Shown here: positions 42,349 through 54,145 of the stretch, piece after piece
Position numbering within the stretch: the stretch's first letter is position 1
Layout of the letters: every line of letters begins with the position of its first letter
Program-made: the position numbers and the translations under genes
The notes under the pieces: generated by a model
What the model was told of the DNA's origin: nothing
What the model saw: the letters and a program-made list of their open reading frames with translations, nothing else
The model's database searches: none
Source of the DNA: Aristolochia californica
Lineage: Eukaryota; Streptophyta; Magnoliopsida; Piperales; Aristolochiaceae
Direction of reading: 5' to 3'
DNA length: 64,000 nucleotides
Assembly: GCA_029961685.1 (NCBI GenBank)
Contig: JARWKL010000012.1
Coordinates: 14,803,227 to 14,867,226 of the forward strand

Positions 42349-42840
42349 TGTTAAGTTGTGGAGCATAATCAATGTCTTACACTGAGTTGGTATGCGGGTC
42401 GACTTTCACAGTAAGGTCGCCATGGGGGTTGGAAGGGGGACGAGGTACTCCCACCAGATCCACGATATATTGATTGTTGTTTCATTAAGAGTAGTTTGGA
42501 GATTTCATACTTATAATCTGGTTGCCCTACTGTTCTCTTTATATTTGGGGGCGCCGTTGTTAGGGTTTTATCACCCGGAGTATTCATCATCCCAAGAGCA
42601 TCACAAGTTACGACCCGAGAGAGGTTAGAGACAAACACATGTAAGTGTGTGCAATTTCTCTTGTAAATTATTTTATCTTTATAGTGGATTACTACAGCAG
42701 CAAAAGATAGGACGTAGTCTCACCTTGAGGCAAACCTATATAAATCTTATTTTGTATTCTCGTGCTTGTTTTTCTCCCTTCTTCTGCTATTATTATTATT
42801 GTTCTCGTTAGTTTGAAATTAAGGCGTCTAATTCCTAACA
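42349..42840 (+). repeat. Solo LTR, family S, copy 4
   Basis: 492 bp, TGTTAAGTTGTGG...AATTCCTAACA, with perfect TAGTT duplication at 42344-42348 and 42841-42845. Confidence 0.95.
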
Positions 42841-43480
42841 TAGTTTACATGAGAATACACTCTATAATGGTTAGTTGAGACTAAATAGAGGTGTAGTGCA
42901 ACAATGCAATTGAGAATTCAAACGGTTTGGTGTGGTACCCTCTATACTACTCTCTATTAGGTCTTGATAGGTAAAAACCTAGAAGGAAGTGAATAGATTT
43001 GTGAGCACTAAGTGATAATTTAAATTTTTTGAAGTTGTTAGCTACTAAATATGAAATTAGAGATTTAAGGAAAAAAAATATCAAGCACAATAAAAATACT
43101 AGGATTTTTATAGTGATTTACAACTTGAGCTTAGGTTGTTGATCCATTCCAAAAGTGTTTGCACTTTGGAATTGAATTAAAATGTCAACAATCAACTAAC
43201 ACATAAAAAAATGTCATAAAGACCAAGTTACATAAAAAGCCCACAAAAGAACTTACAACTACTCACTAGACTACTCATGCGAAAACCCTCAAAAGGATTG
43301 ACAATAGGTAAACCCAATACGCTTAGATCGGACAAAGAGTTTTTTTAACAACTCAATCCACAACCCCAAGGACTATAAAATGTATGCGAGTTGAGGAATT
43401 GGTCCTTCTTATACAAGGATTGGTCAATTTAATGCAAGGTTATTTGCTGCCAATTTATTTCACTTAAACGTCAATTAAGT
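42841..43480. other. Unassigned AT-rich sequence, perhaps old LTR
   Basis: Contains TTTTTATAGTGATTTACAAC near 43105, a phrase common in plant LTRs of Sirevirus type, but no pair or primer site was found. Confidence 0.3.
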
Positions 43481-44560
43481 AAGTTGTTTTTTTAAATCTT
43501 AAGAGAAAAATAATTCATTAATTTTTAAAAATTAAGTAAAAAAAGTCTCTATTTATAATAGAGAAAATACATAAAATCAGAGTTAAAATAAACTATCTAT
43601 GTCCCAGTTACACCAAAAGTACATCCAAAAATAAGTCTAAAATAATTAAACAATTGTAACATAAACAAAACAGTAATAACACCAAAATTCCTCCTTGGTA
43701 AGACTTCCTTGCATGATACTTTTATAAGACTCCATCATATTGATTTTTGCATTGTAAGACTTCTTCATGTGAGAGCCATGTAAGATTCTTTCATATTTGC
43801 AATTTAATACTTCCCCTTGTGTAGGCGTTTATAACTTTGGCTTACAAAGAAAACAATTTTATGTTTTCAAACTTGGTCTTAAAACTACTTTGATTAAAAA
43901 AATCAATTATATTGTTCTTCCCCTTAGATATTCTAGTCACATAAATATATTACAACATGTGGAATATAATACCTCTTTCTTGTACTTCTTCTTCTACTTC
44001 TCCCTTTCAAGCTAGTGATAAAAGGACATAAAGACCCAACTTAGACAAAACAAATATAGGAGAGAAAAAAAAACTCTCCTTTCCAAATGACAAAACTCCA
44101 TACACTAGTAAAAAAAAGTCGAAGTCTAAAAAATTTTGCTCAATTTCAATGGTGGAGAAAAGGTTCATGCTTTAGGGCACAAAAAAAACCCAGAGACAAC
44201 ACAATTTAAGGGTAGCTTAGAAAAAATCACCACTTGGGTGAATAAAAAGATTTAACTCACACTGGATGTTGGGTGCACTCTTGTGCTATAACCTTTGCTC
44301 TAAAATGAGAGAAATAATGACAAATTAAAGACATACTAAGAGGTTTTTACATAAACTCAAGGATGTAAGTAAAAATGTACCAACACTCATACTTTAGATG
44401 GAATGAGGCACACAATGCAATACTCATACTTCCGAATAAGAAGGAGACTCTCATCAAATCAATAGATTAATGAGAGTACTAGTCTTAGCATGAAAAAAGG
44501 GAAAAATAAGTTAGAAGGTCAATTTTTTTTCAAATAAAAAATATACCATCACTAGTACTT
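43481..44560 (-). mobile_element. Family A non-autonomous LTR element, copy 2 (truncated)
   Basis: The LTR at about 43481-43809 matches family A LTRs in reverse (CTATTTATAATAGAG, ATTCTTTCATATTTGC), followed by a reversed polypurine tract CTTCCCC. The interior at 43890-44020 and near 44400 matches the interior of copy 1. The 5' LTR is missing. Confidence 0.75.
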
Positions 44561-45346
44561 CAAATAAAAGGAGATACACAATGCAACACTCATTACAAGG
44601 AAAAACACTTTTGTAGGCTAAAGTAAACAATTTAGTGGCAGAACCTCTGCCAGAGAAAAATCATTGGGACAATTTGCTTTCCCATTTCTGCTGGTAGACT
44701 TTTTTTCCTACAAAATTTGAAATTCGTCGGCAGAGTTTGAAAACTAAGACGGTGCATTTTCAAATGCGCTAGCATAGAATCTAAACTCTACCAGTGAATT
44801 CCCTACTTTGTTGGCATGAAATTCAAACTCTACTAGTGAATCTCCCAATTTGTTGTTAGAGATTTGAATTCTTTACCATAAGAGATTATAACTTCTTCCC
44901 TCAAATTTCTAAATTTATTAATAGAACGTCAAAATTATTTTTAAAAATTTAATTGTTTTTCTATCAGCAATTCTAGACTTTCATTGGCAAAATGTATTTT
45001 AAAGAATTTAATTAATTATTATATTTAAATTATATATTTTCCCCATAATGATGAAAATAAAATATATAATTAAAAAAATTGTAATAAAAATAATTAATAA
45101 AATATTAAAAATATTTTTAATCAAAATAATTAATAAAATATATGGAAAATATAAAAAAGAATGTAAAAATTGTACATAAATTTAAAAAAATATGTAAAAA
45201 TTTCACAAAAAATATAAACAGTCTGATGGTGGTTCTATCCACTCTTGTGAGTGGTGGTTTTCCGCACTTAACCGACTAGTCTTTTAGGTTATATTGGCCA
45301 GCCTCTTGACAATGTTATGGTGCTCCAAGATCAGAGTGATGATTTA
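44561..45346. other. AT-rich sequence with CACTA-like subterminal motifs
   Basis: CACTCATTACAAGGAAAAAC at 44589 and repeated GGCAGA.TTT / AACTCTACCAGTGAAT motifs to 44880 resemble the end of a CACTA transposon (CACTACAAGAAAA plus subterminal repeats). No second end or transposase was found. 44900-45230 is almost pure A/T. Confidence 0.3.
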
Positions 45347-46069
45347 TTAGATGAAGAAGCCATCAACCTTGACATTGTTTGCCACGTCTACCATCCGTAA
45401 GAACATGAAGTGGGCAAAGTTGAGTGGAACATGTTGGTCAATGCCCGAAGCCAAAATATGTCCCAAGTTGTCAACTGGAAAAAATGTACCTTTCCTTGGA
45501 TTGGGGATGTGAGTCACAATCTCCATGAAGAGGCATAGCTTCATGTCTAGATATTTGATTTTGATTTTATAAGAGCTGCCTACGATTTGTCCAAATACCA
45601 TGCTTATATCTTTACTGATTGACTGGGGGTGCTCTTCACTAAGATCTTTCAGCCAACTCTCTTTGATATACCTTTCCAACCCATCCTTTGGTGTCCCCAA
45701 GAGCTCATTGAGCTCACTTTTGGTAAGGGAGATGGAAACCTTTTGTATGTAGGAATTAAGTTTAAGATCTTCATTCTCTAACTCTTCCACTTCTTGGTTG
45801 GTGTAGAAGATTTTCACCAAGTTTGGGTATATACCCTAATTCCCTTCAAGAAGGGTGGCATGAGGCTCATCAAATGAAGGAATATCTCTTCTATAGAACC
45901 CAAGTCTAACCTTGTAGTTTTAACCATACTTCTATCCAAAAATGACTTCACATACTGGCTTCGCTAAGCTTTTGGTGCTGCAATGATTGCACCAATATGG
46001 CATTTGAGTGTACTCTTCCTCTGGTCGTTGAGCCATTTCTTTGTGAGACATTCCTTTGGTTTCAACCAT
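45347..46069 (-). pseudogene. Env-like / plant transposon protein ORF
   Basis: From ATG 46069 the minus-strand frame starts MVETKGMSHKEMAQRPEEEY, has three stops before 45823, then is open for 157 codons: KIFYTNQEVEELENEDLKLN, TKSELNELLGTPKDGLERY, HIPNPRKGTFFPVDNLGHIL. This matches the putative plant transposon domain found in the extra ORF after pol of Sirevirus-type elements (some described as env-like). No membrane segment is obvious. Role unknown. Confidence 0.6.
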
Positions 46070-46499
46070 GGTGGAGGATACCAAAAATGATTTAAGAGAT
46101 GGAAAAATCACCTACCAAGGTTGAGATGGAGAATGTGGGCACACAAAGACAGAGAGGGCACTTTTTTTATGGATGGAATTCCAAATGTGCATAATAGGCC
46201 TTGAAAGTGAAGGAGGATGGTTTGGAAAAGTATTTCAGACCTTTAGAGGTTTTTGGGACAGAGAAGAGTGTTGAAAATGAAGTCTAAACCCTGTTTTGAG
46301 TAGGATTTCAACGTGGATGATTGATTGTTTGGGGTAATATGATCGATAAACTGGTTGAGTTGATCGATCAAGCCAAATGCCTTGATCTATCATGCCATAT
46401 AAAACATGTCTGAATTGATGTTTTCCTTCTCACTTCTCCTTTTTTACATGATATGCATGAGATATGCTTCTAGATATATGAATATTCACTATTTTGATG

Positions 46500-47414
46500 A
46501 AGGTGGGTTGCTCAAGTGTAGTTCACTTCTTTGCTTAGAGAATTGATAGAATCCTAATAATGGCTTTGTAAAATAGTCCGCTAATTGCTTCTCAATAGGA
46601 ACAAATTCAACTTTGATTACCTTCGTTTAAACTGACTCTTGTCTAAAATAATGTCTGATTTCAATATGTTTTGACCGAGAGTGGTGAATTGGGTTCTTAC
46701 TTAGGCTTATTGCACTAAATTTTGCACAATATAGAGGCATTACACTCAAAAACTTTTGCCTGCTATACACTCAAAAACTTTTGCCTGCTATACACTCAAA
46801 TTTTGATGGCAGATAGAGCAACAAAGTGTTGTTAATGGGAAAACCAAGAAACAAGCATGTTTCAAGCAATTGCACACTACCGCTAGTACTCTTTCGATCA
46901 ATTTTGCATTTTGCAACATCAATGTTGGAGTACCCTATTAAGTGTATGGTAGAATCTTTTGAGTACCAAAGTCCTAAGTTTTGTGTTCCTAGTAGATATT
47001 AAAGTTTTCTTTCACAACCACTAAGTATGATTCTCTAGGGTCGGATTGAAATCTAGCACATAGGCATACTAAAAACATAATGCCCAATCTACTAGCTGAT
47101 AAGTAAAATAGAGACCTTATCATACTCTTATACATTTTCTAATCTATAGGTTGACTTGAGTTGTCTAAATCTAATTTAAGGGACAAACTCATGGTTGTGC
47201 TACTTGACTTCAAATTTTCAATATTGAATCTTTTTTGCAATACTTTTGTATGCTTGGACTGATTATGAATGTTCCATTTTTGGTTTGCATTACTTGTAGT
47301 CCAAGGAAGAATTCGTATTTACCTATCGAACTTATTTCATATTCATTATTCATTACTTAAGTGAATTCCTCGCATAGTGAGGTGTTAGTAGAGCCAAATA
47401 TGACATATTTGACA
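46500..47414 (-). pseudogene. Sirevirus-like RT 3' part and RNase H
   Basis: Minus-strand frames give IFGSTNTSLCEEF, ISSIGKYEFFLGLQVMQTKN, RFNIENLKSSSTTMSLSLKL, SLFYLSASRLGIMFLVCLCA and CNASILCKI-like RNase H debris, ending FVPIEKQLADYFTKPL. The YVDD residues themselves are lost at the join. Confidence 0.85.
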
Positions 47415-47690
47415 ATAATCATTGGAAGATAGGCTCCAGCTCACACAACCAAGGAAGATCCACATATTTAAGAGTATTATAAGATGGACCACACGACCAA
47501 GGAAGGCCTACAAGATGGGCCCAAACCCATAAGAAGTAGGACCCACCATGATTACCACGAGCTGGCATCCTTATCACATAAGTTGGAAGATCAAGAAGGA
47601 CTCACAAAGGCATCTTTATCTTATGGTCACGTCCTAGAAGAATTTTAGTTTGAGTTATGTTTGTCTTTTATCTATATTGATTTATTTAAT

Positions 47691-50376
47691 TGTTGAATTT
47701 ATGAAAAAGTGAAATACTTCATTGACATCAATAACTTGTTGTAATCAGAGTATATGAATCTCTATTTATAATAGAGGAAGACAAATATAACTTAAACTAA
47801 AACTGTTCTTAGTCGTGACCCTAAGATAAAGATACTTTTGTGAGTCCTTCTTGATCTTCCAACTGATATGATAAGGATGCCAGCTCTTGGTAATCATTGT
47901 GGGTCCTACTTCTTATGGGCTTGGGCCCATCTTGTGGGCCTTCCTTGGTCATGTGGCCCATCTTATAATAATCTTACATATGTGGGTCTTCCTTGGTCAT
48001 TTGGGCTTGATCTTATTTTCCAACACTCCCCCTCAAGCTGGGGGTAAGAGAACAACATGAACTCTCAGCTTGTTGCAAATGATGTATAAAATATTTTTGT
48101 ATAAAATGGCACATCTTCCAATATGCCATCATCTTCCAACATTCCCCCTCACGCTGTTGCATCCTTCTATGAGGCCCTGTGACATTATAAGTGAGAGTAA
48201 AAATTACTCCTAGCCGGTAAGCCATTGCTTCATACTCTAGTCTTAATGCTGGATGTAGGGCACACTCCGCTGCTATTGGTAGTGTGTCTATCGACATTGC
48301 TCTAAAGTGTCCACCACCGTGTCCCTCCATAGGAGGACAACTCTCAAGTGGTAGGAGACATAAAAGCCATTATAGGGGGGGGGGGGGGGGGGATAACATA
48401 GATGTAATCATAAGTTCCTCTGTCATCGACTTCCAACCACAAATAATTTTCCTCTTTTTGATGGGGATGAAGTTCCTCCTTCGTGGACTCCCAACCACAA
48501 ATAATTTTCATCTTTTTGAGGGGATGAAGTTCCTTCGTCGTGGATCACAAACAATTTTGATCTTTTTGACAGGGTAAAATAAATGATGACATGAGGCCAC
48601 CTCTTATTCAATAATAATGTCCCCAAAGAGACATAATAGCTGTAGCTGAATATAACACGACCATCTTCCTACACATATAACACAAACCAAATAGTAAACT
48701 TTATCAAAGAACCCATGAAATAATCCGATATAAAAATTTCTTCTTTGATGCACAAACTTCATCTTTTGTGCTCCCCCTTTCCTGAATATTTTGGTCACAT
48801 AAACTTATCCACAATCTAAGGAATAAAATACCTATTTCATGTTCTTGTTCTACTTCTCTGCTTCAAGCTGGGAGGTAATGGCAGTGATCCCAGCTTGAAC
48901 CAAATATCATAGAAGTAGCAATAATCCCAAATAACAAAGATTTGTAAATAAGCCCTCAAACCAAGGAGAAGTAAGATATTTTCCTGATATATCAACTCAA
49001 ACAATGACATAAAACAATCGGCATAAATTCGGATTTTTCAATACAACAGGATACCAGCATGACCTTTGATTCTTCCAATTCGAATATATCTTTCAATATG
49101 GATCAGATTGACATGAAATTTTTTCCTTCTGAAAGTAGACTTAAATATATTTCATCCAAGTATAACATCTCTTCATAAAATATAATTATCAGAAGATAAA
49201 TAATCTGATAGGTTTCAGTCTCTGTCATCTGGCCGAACTAAGTTCTGTTTCTCCTATTTTTCCAGAACGACCATTGACTCCTCCAAGATCAATATCTCCT
49301 TATAAAAAAATCATACCAATAATTGGTTGAATAGGTTAGAAAATAGACTTACATACCTTTCTCTTGATATATAATTATCCATATAAAGTCTCTTTATTGA
49401 TATATTAAAATACCTCAAAAGTTGAGGCTTTCTGCTGCCGGTCGAACATCTTTTTCAATCTAACCTTTGCTGCTTCAAATATCGATTTCTCTTTGTACAT
49501 AACTCAGATAAAAAATTGGTTGAATAGGTAAAATCATAGACTTACATATATTTTGTTTGATATATATATTTCTCTATATAAAGTCTTGTTCTTGATAGCA
49601 AAAAAGACCTTGGAATCTGAAGATTGCTGCTATTGCTCGAACCTTTTTGCAAATTGACCTTCGCTCATTGAAATATCGATATCTCTCTGTCGATAACTTC
49701 GATTGGAAAAAATAGTTTTCGTTGGAAAGTAGACTCAAATATCTTTTGTTTAATATATAACTTGAAATATTAAAAACTATGTATAGAGGTGAAAATCGCA
49801 ACGAAAACTATGGATGTATTGACTAAAAAAAAAAAAAACTACGAACCTAGACCTAGGGTTTAGGGTTTAGAGAAAAGGATCACATTACCTCCGTGAGTTG
49901 ACCAAGTCAACTCACAAAACCTGGCTCTGATACCATGTTGCATTTATGAAAAAGTGAAATACTTCATTGACATCAATAACTTGTTGTAATCAGAGTTCAT
50001 GAACTTCTATTTATAATAGAGGAAGGTAGTAGAGTCCAATTACAATAAAACTACCCTTGTCCCAATTACACCCAAACTCTAACACTTAAGGTAAGTGCTA
50101 ACATAATTAGGTAACTCAATATTGATAAAAGACAAATATAACTTAAACTAAAACTCTTCTTGGTAGTGTTCCTAAGATAAAGATACTTTTGTGAGTCCTT
50201 CTTGATCTTCCAACTGATGTGATAAGGATGCCAACTCTTGGTAATCATTGTGGATCCTACTTCTTATGGGTTTGGGCCCATCTTGTGAGTATTTCTTAGT
50301 CATGTGACCCATCTTATAATAATCTTACATATGTGGGTCTTCCTTGGTCGTTTGGGCTTGATCGTATCTTCCAACT
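47691..50376 (-). mobile_element. Non-autonomous LTR element of the same family, inverted, inside the LTR
   Basis: LTRs 47691-48025 and 49936-50376 bracket a non-coding interior. TTAAT duplications lie at 47686-47690 and 50377-50381. The reversed primer site CTCTGATACCA at 49925-49935 and reversed polypurine tract CTCCCCCTCAAGCTGGGGG at 48026-48044 give minus orientation. Its LTR is clearly homologous in reverse to the LTR it landed in (GATCAAGAAGGACTCAC, GGCCCATCTTGTGGGCC). Confidence 0.94.
48045..49924 (-). other. Interior of the inverted non-autonomous element
   Basis: No coding homology. A run of 18 G lies at 48375-48392 and imperfect direct repeats of about 60 bp (GATGAAGTTCCT.CGT, AACCACAAATAATTTTC) at 48430-48570. 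49080-49780 contains three diverged repeats of a unit with ATATCT/CTTTGTT and CTGCTGCCGGTCGAACA-like phrases. Leader GGATCACATTACCTCC... near 49879 is shared with family A. Confidence 0.6.
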
Positions 50377-50557
50377 TTAATTATGCTAGGACTTATCTTT
50401 AAGAGTTAGAGTTTGGATGTAATTGGGACAAAGATAGTTTTATTGTAATTAGACTCTACTACCTTCATCTATTATAAATAGAGGTTCATGTACTCTGATT
50501 ATAATAAATTAATGAAATCAATGAAGTATTTTTCTTTTCCATAAATTCAACAATAAT

Positions 50558-50880
50558 AAAGTTTTAATCATGGTTCTTTGTGAACAAGATCTTGTCCTCA
50601 TTACCTCTCTTATCCATTTTTCTAAGAATTCATTATGTTTTTCATACCATGCTCTATGCTCTAGAAGCTTTCTTCAAATTGTATAAGCCTTTATTCAACT
50701 TATATACGTGGTTTGACTTATGTCTTCCAGGCCTTTGGGTTGTTCTACGTAAACTTTTTCTTGTAAGGACACATTTTAAAATTTACTTTTGGCATCAATT
50801 GGTACTTGAATCAGTTTTATGCATCATTTAAACATGGTTTTGAAAACTTTATGTCGTAAAGTTCCAATGCTCTTGTGTAC
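50558..50880 (-). pseudogene. Sirevirus-like RT 5' part
   Basis: VPIDAKSKF, LQEKVYVEQPKGLED, HRAWYEKHNEFLEKW and TRSCSQRT align with copia RT (DVKSAFLNG..EEVYVEQPPGF..RAWYERL). It ends at the ATAAT target site of the LTR at 47420. Confidence 0.82.
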
Positions 50881-51109
50881 TTCATAATTGAAGTATGGTG
50901 ATTGTCCTTCTATATGGTTAGAGTTCTTGAGATATTTCTAAAAGACTTTGACTTAGTCTTAAAATATTCAAGCTTTAGCAGGTGCTTCGTATAGCATCAT
51001 TGGGTTCCCTGGCCCTATCGAGCAACATACTAGCCTCACAAAAGAGGTTGTTTTCCTCTTGACCGAGACCAGATCAAGAAAGGGTCTCCCTTACCTGACC
51101 TTACCAAAA
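50881..51109. other. Unassigned
   Basis: Sequence upstream of the Sirevirus-like RT; no clear homology. Confidence 0.3.
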
Positions 51110-51183
51110 ACAGCCAATCACTTACAGTGCTGGAGTCTCAAGCCCCATGTCATGTTATTCGATCCATGACTAGGGACCGTAAC
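51110..51183 (+). repeat. Chromovirus LTR end fragment
   Basis: Ends CATGACTAGGGACCGTAACA, near-identical to the end of the LTR at 5056-5836 (CTATGACTAGGGACCTTAACA) with similarity reaching about 70 bp back. Confidence 0.6.
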
Positions 51184-51692
51184 ACTTTCTTTCCAAATAA
51201 TAAAAAAAAATATCCTTCTTCCTTGCATCAATCAAGAGAGCATCAGTGGAGAAGAACCAAAAAGAACAACCAAGGACAACAATTTTCTAGAAGTTGGGCA
51301 ACGAATTCAATTATAGTATTGAACATAATAGATCATGGTTTCAGTAAAGAACCAACTAGGCTTGATCCAAAATAATTTTTCAAAGAACAAATACAACATC
51401 AAGATATACAAACTACTTCTTACTTGGTACTTACATGAATGAGAGGAAATTGAAATCCAAAAATCTTATGCTGATTCATATGAAGTGGAAGCACTTAATC
51501 TTCATGCATATGGGTAAAAAATACTTATTCTCTAACCTTCTTCATAATATTAACCATCTATAATCATCTCAACAAAGGAGGAGAAGGATACTTATCTTGA
51601 ATGACCACGAGTTTCTCAACCTTGCTCAAACGAAGACTTGAACTTGATATGCTAATGAAAAATGTTTGATTAATACCTTAACTGAGGGACTT
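51184..51692 (-). other. Leader-like sequence of the outer minus-strand LTR element
   Basis: This is the continuation of the leader behind the LTR at 55649 once the element at 51693 is removed. No coding homology. Confidence 0.45.
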
Positions 51693-52044
51693 TGTTATGG
51701 TTCTGGATTTGACACATAGATTCATAGGGAGGAAGAAGATAAAGATGAAAATCAAGCCAAAGGGAAGCTTAAAAATTCTAGGTTCGTTGAGGAGAACGCA
51801 CACCCCTGAGCTCGTTGAGGAGAACTCAAAACCCTTGTTTAACCTAAATCAATGCTTGCCTTTCTCATTACTCTTATCCCTTAAATAGGGTTCACCCTTA
51901 CAATGTTTAAGATAAAATATTACAAAATACCCCTATTAATAAAATATTCCAAAAATGCCCCTTTGGCCTATTAATTCTTTAATCGAAATAAAAAAAGTAA
52001 ATTAAAGAAAAAATTAAAATAATAATGTTATTGCATGCATAACA
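51693..52044 (-). repeat. 3' LTR of the gene-carrying element
   Basis: 352 bp, TGTTATGGTTCTGG...TGCATAACA in the plus reading. It matches the right LTR throughout except small indels. Confidence 0.93.
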
Positions 52045-52221
52045 TTACACCCCTTGGGAGAAAGAGCTTGTCCTCAAGCTTGAAGGTAGGGTCTGCTTGC
52101 CCATGCCGACGTCTCCACCTATTCTCAAGTATCAATTGCGGTATCTGTGTCAGCCCTCTGGACTACAAAACTGGAGCATCAAACCAAAGAAGTAAAATTT
52201 TTTTTTCTGATTCTGTTAGCA

Positions 52222-52560
52222 TCACTTGCTATAGCATACCCAAATATGGATAAGCAACCGAACAACAAGTTGAACTATCACTTGTGCCAAACTAGTAACT
52301 TCTGCTTCGACATTAACAACCTTTATGGGATCTACCCCAACGGTTGCCTCATTGGAAAAATGCAGCATGTCCCCGGTAACCTCAATCTTTGGACCCAGTC
52401 CCTGTTTAGCAAATTGCCCAACATTCTCGATGAAAGTAGCATGGCCGTAAGCACTGAGCATACGTAGGTAAGTGACCTCATCTAGTCCAATGTCATGAGG
52501 TTCCATTGTACCAAACAGTTCTAGGGATACTGTGCATAACCCATGTGCTGCAAAAACAGC
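52222..52560 (-). pseudogene. Gene fragment with PPR-like start
   Basis: Minus strand: AAHGLCTVSLELFGTMEPHD, then IGLDEVTYLRMLSAYGHA, look like a PPR motif (AL.LF..M...G..PD..T...ML.AC.H). The following TGDMLHFSNEATVGVDPIKV is from an unrecognised protein. So it appears chimeric. Confidence 0.5.
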
Positions 52561-52679
52561 AACTTCATCTATGGATCCCTTACGATGGTTTCATTAACAT
52601 GCATGAGGCTTAACTTAATAAAATCGTGTCCAAACCTCCCATACCTGATGAAGTACGCACAAACAACAACATACTTCTG

Positions 52680-52916
52680 CTATTGAGGTCTTTGCTGTAG
52701 CCACAGACCAAAATGGTGTAGGCTTGTGACTACGAAAGACTCCCTAATATCACAAACTGCCAGATGTGTGCCTTTTTCAGAAACCTTGTATTGAAGCTCA
52801 CCAGAAATAGTGTCCCCACCCCTTGACCCCTTGTTGTATTCATGTAGAATAGTATCTAAAACTGAAGCACCTATATGCTGTCCAGGCGCCCAGAATTTAA
52901 TTTTTTTTCCCTTCAA
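52680..52916 (-). pseudogene. Unrecognised gene-like fragment
   Basis: 79-codon open frame KGKKIKFWAPGQHIGASVLD and following residues, well composed but not recognised. It lies between two PPR-like blocks. Confidence 0.35.
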
Positions 52917-52928
52917 CAGTCATAAAAA

Positions 52929-53440
52929 TCATTCTTCACGGTAGATTCTCCACCATTTCCAAAAAAAAACCAAACTGCTAAGCATAAAAATCATCGAATT
53001 CAGCAGTGGTTGTTGGCTGTCTAGCAACAAACTTTTTTGCACTGCCACAACAGCACTGTGTCCTTGTCTGTCTAACAGCACTGTGACAATAGCATTGTGT
53101 CCTTGGCTGTCTAGCAGCAATGTATGTTGGACTGCCACAACAACATTGTTTGCTTGGCTGGCTGGCAGCACTGGTTGCTGCAGTGCCACAGTAGTAGCAC
53201 GAAACAAAATGTGGAAGAACCCAAGTGCTGCAAAATTAACAACTTCCTCCTGTCTCCTCTCCCGAATCCTTCCATCTAAGTTAGAAGCTCCAACATCTGC
53301 ATCTTGTAGGAGTCCTTCTTTACATACAACATCTATCAAAATTGCATATTGGGCAACAGAGGGAAGAGCATTAATTTTCTCTAATGAATCAAACAGCCTA
53401 AATGCTTGCACTAGACGTCCGACATGGCACAAAAATTAAG
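52929..53440 (-). pseudogene. PPR-repeat fragment with tandem glutamine/leucine tract
   Basis: [20 protein letters not shown] then [20 protein letters not shown] is a canonical PPR motif. After [11 protein letters not shown] comes an imperfect tandem repeat of [16 protein letters not shown] units at 53000-53170. PPR proteins are organellar RNA-binding factors; this is only a piece. Confidence 0.7.
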
Positions 53441-53732
53441 CACAACATTACAAGTAACTAGATAGGGATGGACACCTTTGGCTCTCATCCACTCAAAGAG
53501 AACCCAAGTCTCTTTAAGACATCCTTCTTGACATAACCCATCAACCATAACAGTAATAAAAAGCATCCCCCCATCATATTTTGCACCAATTCCAGAAAAC
53601 CCAAACTGCTAAGCAGTAAATTGCAGTATTCCCCCTGTCGGCCAAGCATTTCATCATACCATTGCCTTCCTCTTCCAATTTTTTTAGCACCTCTGAATTA
53701 GCTCCAACCTGACTATCTACTAGATCCCATTT
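53441..53732 (-). pseudogene. PPR-related remnant
   Basis: Minus-strand fragments LLLLWLMGYVKKDVLKRLG and [20 protein letters not shown] fit further PPR motifs (DGLCQEGCLKEA..LF.WM..KGV.P...T.N). Frames are broken. Confidence 0.6.
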
Positions 53733-54074
53733 CTACACTGTAATAACAGCAACACTAAACAATTTGTGAAAGAACCCAAGTGCTGCAAAACCAGCAACTT
53801 CCTTCTGTCTCCTCTCATTTCCAACCCAATTTGCATTCATATTAATCAATCCATTGGATACAAAAACATTAGATTCAAAACCATTCTGTATCGTGTAATT
53901 ATGTATCAACCTACCCAAGAAAAAATCAATGGGTGGGGCACAAATAGGAAGGACACAAGACACTGTGATAGGACTTATCACTTGTTGTTTTGCCATCTCC
54001 TCAAAGACACATAGTGCTTCCACGACGTTCCTGTTTTGGCAGAATCTGACTATCATGGCTTGCCAAACATCCAC
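53733..54074 (-). pseudogene. PPR fragment of the PLS type
   Basis: WQAMIVRFCQNRNVVEALCV, FEEMAKQQVISPITVSCVLP, FFLGRLIHNYTIQNGFESNV and FVSNGLINM are typical of plant PLS-class PPR proteins (W..MI.G..QN....EAL..F..M......P...T..SVLP.C..L....G..IH.Y....GF.S..FV.N.LI.MY). [14 protein letters not shown] repeats the phrase at 53220, so part of the interior is duplicated. Confidence 0.82.
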
Positions 54075-54145
54075 ATTTCAACCGGGCATTTCAGAAAATG
54101 TTTGGAAGGCACTAGGATTATCTCCAAACTTGGAATCCATATGAA

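Larger units (their letters stand above)
47420..50552 (+). repeat. LTR (solo or truncated) of family A relatives, split
   Basis: 47420-47690 plus 50377-50552 together form one plus-strand LTR ending AAATTCAACA. It is flanked by ATAAT at 47415-47419 and 50553-50557. Its 5' TG is eroded (CATTGG). It is split by the inverted element at 47691. Confidence 0.88.
45347..50880 (-). mobile_element. Sirevirus-like copia with env-like ORF, nested
   Basis: RT/RNase H pieces (50880-50558 and 47414-46500) and a downstream ORF (46069-45347) lie in that order on the minus strand. Motifs such as IFGSTNTSLCEEF and a decayed SKNPIHHSR.KHIEIRH are those of Sireviruses. The two RT parts join exactly when the LTR insertion at 47420-50552 and one ATAAT copy are removed. 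No LTR of its own was assigned. Confidence 0.8.

Noticed and set aside
48284..48626. Small frames on both strands near the G run
   Set aside because: Result of short imperfect repeats in a non-coding element interior.
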